A stretch of DNA of 64,000 nucleotides, taken from Trinickia acidisoli. GTDB taxonomy: Bacteria > Pseudomonadota > Gammaproteobacteria > Burkholderiales > Burkholderiaceae. Shown piece by piece: positions 62,805 through 64,000 of this stretch (its first letter is position 1; every line of letters starts with the position of its first letter). Location: positions 2,728,001 to 2,792,000 of the forward strand of contig NZ_JAFLRG010000001.1 in assembly GCF_017315725.1 (NCBI RefSeq). Direction: 5' to 3'. A program made the position numbers and the translations under genes. The notes below the pieces were generated by a model. It was not told where the DNA came from. It was given only the letters and a program-made list of their open reading frames with translations, and searched no databases.

Positions 62805-63872
62805 TTACCGTGCATCCTGCGGAAACAGTTCGTCGTAGTCGACGGTGGCCGTACCGAGCTTACCGACGACGATCCCCGCCGCGCGGTTGGCCAGTGCAAC
62901 GGCGTCCACGAGCGGCACCTTCGCGGCGAGCATGACGGCCAACGTGGCGATCACGGTGTCGCCGGCGCCGGAGACGTCATACACCTCCCGCGCAACGGCA
63001 GGCGCCGTGAGCACGCTTCCGTCTGCGGCAAACAGCGTCATGCCTTCCTCGGAGCGCGTGAGCAAAAGCGATTCGATCTCGAGCGATGCACGCAGCGCAG
63101 CGACGCGCGCACGCAAATCTTCCTCCGACTTCCACTGCCCCACCACCTCGCGCAACTCCGCCCGGTTCGGCGTGATCAGCGTAGCGCCGCGATAACGCTC
63201 CCAGTCGTCGCCCTTCGGATCGACCAATACGTTCTTACCGGCGGCTCGGGCCTTCGCGATCATCTGCGTGACATGCGTGAGGCCGCCCTTCGCGTAGTCC
63301 GACATCAGGATGACGTCGTGCGAGGCCAGCAGCGCGTCGAAGCGCGCCAAGCCGGCGAGCAGCGCCTCATGGGCCGGCGTGTTCTCGAAATCGACACGCA
63401 GCAATTGCTGCTGGCGCGAGAGCACGCGCAGCTTGATCGTCGTCGACAGGTCGGGATCGCGCTCCAAATGCGGTGCCACGCCGCTGTCTTTGAGCAACTC
63501 GACGATGCGCTCGCCCGGCTCGTCGCCGCCGACGACGCAGAGCAGCCCCGCCTCGGCACCGAGCGCCGCCGCATTGCGCGCGACGTTCGCGGCACCGCCG
63601 AGGCGGTCTTCCTGCCGTTGCACGTGCACGACCGGTACGGGCGCTTCGGGCGAAATACGATTGACGTCGCCAAACCAGTAGCGATCGAGCATGACGTCGC
63701 CGACGATCAACACCCGCGCGTTGCCGAGGCGCTCGCGCGGCACGGCCGGCACTTCGGCCGAACACGTTGTAGCGGGTACGCCCGCCGCGCTCTTCACGCT
63801 GCTGCCCGTTTGCGGCGCCGGCGCTTGCGAGACTTCAGGTGCGCGCATGGGTTGCGGTATCGAGTTGGACAT
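62805..63872 (-). CDS. rfaE1: D-glycero-beta-D-manno-heptose-7-phosphate kinase (RfaE domain I)
   Basis: A PfkB-family kinase of about 355 aa, corresponding to the N-terminal half of E. coli HldE. Motifs are [20 protein letters not shown], the first PfkB signature region [19 protein letters not shown] and the ATP/anion-hole [13 protein letters not shown] with the catalytic Asp. The adenylyltransferase domain (domain II) is absent, as is usual in Burkholderia, where it is a separate gene. ATGs at 63899, 63872 and 63848 are in frame. The first 40-50 residues are unconserved and overlap the ugd stop, so the true start may be 63848. Confidence 0.92.
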   Translation of the reverse strand: MSNSIPQPMRAPEVSQAPAPQTGSSVKSAAGVPATTCSAEVPAVPRERLGNARVLIVGDVMLDRYWFGDVNRISPEAPVPVVHVQRQEDRLGGAANVARNAAALGAEAGLLCVVGGDEPGERIVELLKDSGVAPHLERDPDLSTTIKLRVLSRQQQLLRVDFENTPAHEALLAGLARFDALLASHDVILMSDYAKGGLTHVTQMIAKARAAGKNVLVDPKGDDWERYRGATLITPNRAELREVVGQWKSEEDLRARVAALRASLEIESLLLTRSEEGMTLFAADGSVLTAPAVAREVYDVSGAGDTVIATLAVMLAAKVPLVDAVALANRAAGIVVGKLGTATVDYDELFPQDAR

Positions 63873-64000
63873 AGGGACGCCCGATCGCGTAGTAGTCAAT
63901 GCCGAGTTCGGCCATCGCCAGCGGTTCGTAGAGATTGCGCCCGTCGAAAATCACGGGCGCCTTCAGCACCGACTTCAAGTGCGCGAAATCGGGGCTCTTG
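63835..64000 (-). CDS. ugd: UDP-glucose 6-dehydrogenase, C-terminal fragment (54 aa visible)
   Basis: The window's right edge cuts this gene; only the last 54 codons are present. They read [20 protein letters not shown] and [20 protein letters not shown], the standard C-terminus of Ugd/UdgH (NAD-dependent oxidation of UDP-glucose to UDP-glucuronate). The stop overlaps the beginning of rfaE1 by 14 to 38 bp depending on the latter's start, so the two are co-transcribed. UDP-glucuronate feeds 4-amino-4-deoxyarabinose and polysaccharide synthesis in related bacteria. Confidence 0.88.
   Translation of the reverse strand, partial: KSPDFAHLKSVLKAPVIFDGRNLYEPLAMAELGIDYYAIGRPYVQLDTATHART

Noticed and set aside
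1..64000. CRISPR arrays, tRNA/rRNA genes, insertion sequences and prophage
   Set aside because: No regularly spaced repeats, tRNA-like cloverleaf sequence, rRNA segments, transposase or integrase motifs were seen while reading both strands.

Overview
The window reads as chromosomal DNA of a high-GC betaproteobacterium of the family Burkholderiaceae (Burkholderia, Paraburkholderia, Trinickia or Caballeronia type). The basis is GC-rich codon use throughout, family-typical proteins (hopanoid HpnIJKL, Hut with HutF and HutD, the ArgR/Aot/Aru arginine system), and the neighbourhood etfBA, metNI, mltB, cysM, hldD, rfaE, ugd. The genus is an inference. I found no rRNA, tRNA, CRISPR array, prophage or insertion sequence.

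Layout. 1-6.3 kb: a minus-strand arginine/ornithine block, in transcription order aotQ-aotM-aotP (uptake permeases and ATPase), argR, aruC, then aruF and aruG of the succinyltransferase pathway. The usual binding-protein gene aotJ is absent. 7-11.7 kb: a minus-strand hopanoid side-chain operon hpnI-hpnJ-hpnK-hpnL. 12.4-18.8 kb: a divergent PdxY-like protein with altered active-site motifs, a chemoreceptor with a sigma-28-like promoter, an amino-acid binding protein, an FAD oxidoreductase and an unknown protein. 18.9-27.2 kb: small regulatory and accessory genes, namely a LysR/GST pair, an addiction module whose toxin carries an internal deletion, a transglutaminase-like protein coupled to an AraC regulator, an aminotransferase/LysR pair, and an orphan HigA antitoxin.

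27.4-35.2 kb: a complete histidine-utilisation operon hutH-hutC-hutU-hutD-hutI-hutF with two HutC-like operators upstream. 35.4-39.5 kb is the most accessory-looking part. It holds a small conserved-looking protein, a LysR protein with an internal deletion, an orphan LivF-like ATPase with several altered motifs, and a LuxR-type quorum-sensing regulator with no LuxI, separated by relatively AT-rich spacers. 39.5-43 kb: an unusual large class A penicillin-binding protein and a CsbD stress protein.

43-53.3 kb: fatty-acid and amino-acid oxidation genes (LysR, a bifunctional enoyl-CoA hydratase/3-hydroxyacyl-CoA dehydrogenase, two acyl-CoA dehydrogenases, an XRE regulator, lrp/dadA, etfBA). EtfAB would accept electrons from the acyl-CoA dehydrogenases. 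53.6-64 kb: core genes, namely metNI, an alpha/beta hydrolase, a crotonase, a histone-deacetylase-fold amidohydrolase, mltB, cysM, a helix-hairpin-helix protein, hldD, rfaE and the end of ugd (LPS heptose and UDP-glucuronate supply).

I see no convincing new multi-gene system. The best leads are individual oddities: the PdxY-like protein, the deleted toxin with an intact operator and antitoxin, and the 36-39 kb cluster of altered LysR, altered ABC ATPase and LuxR solo.
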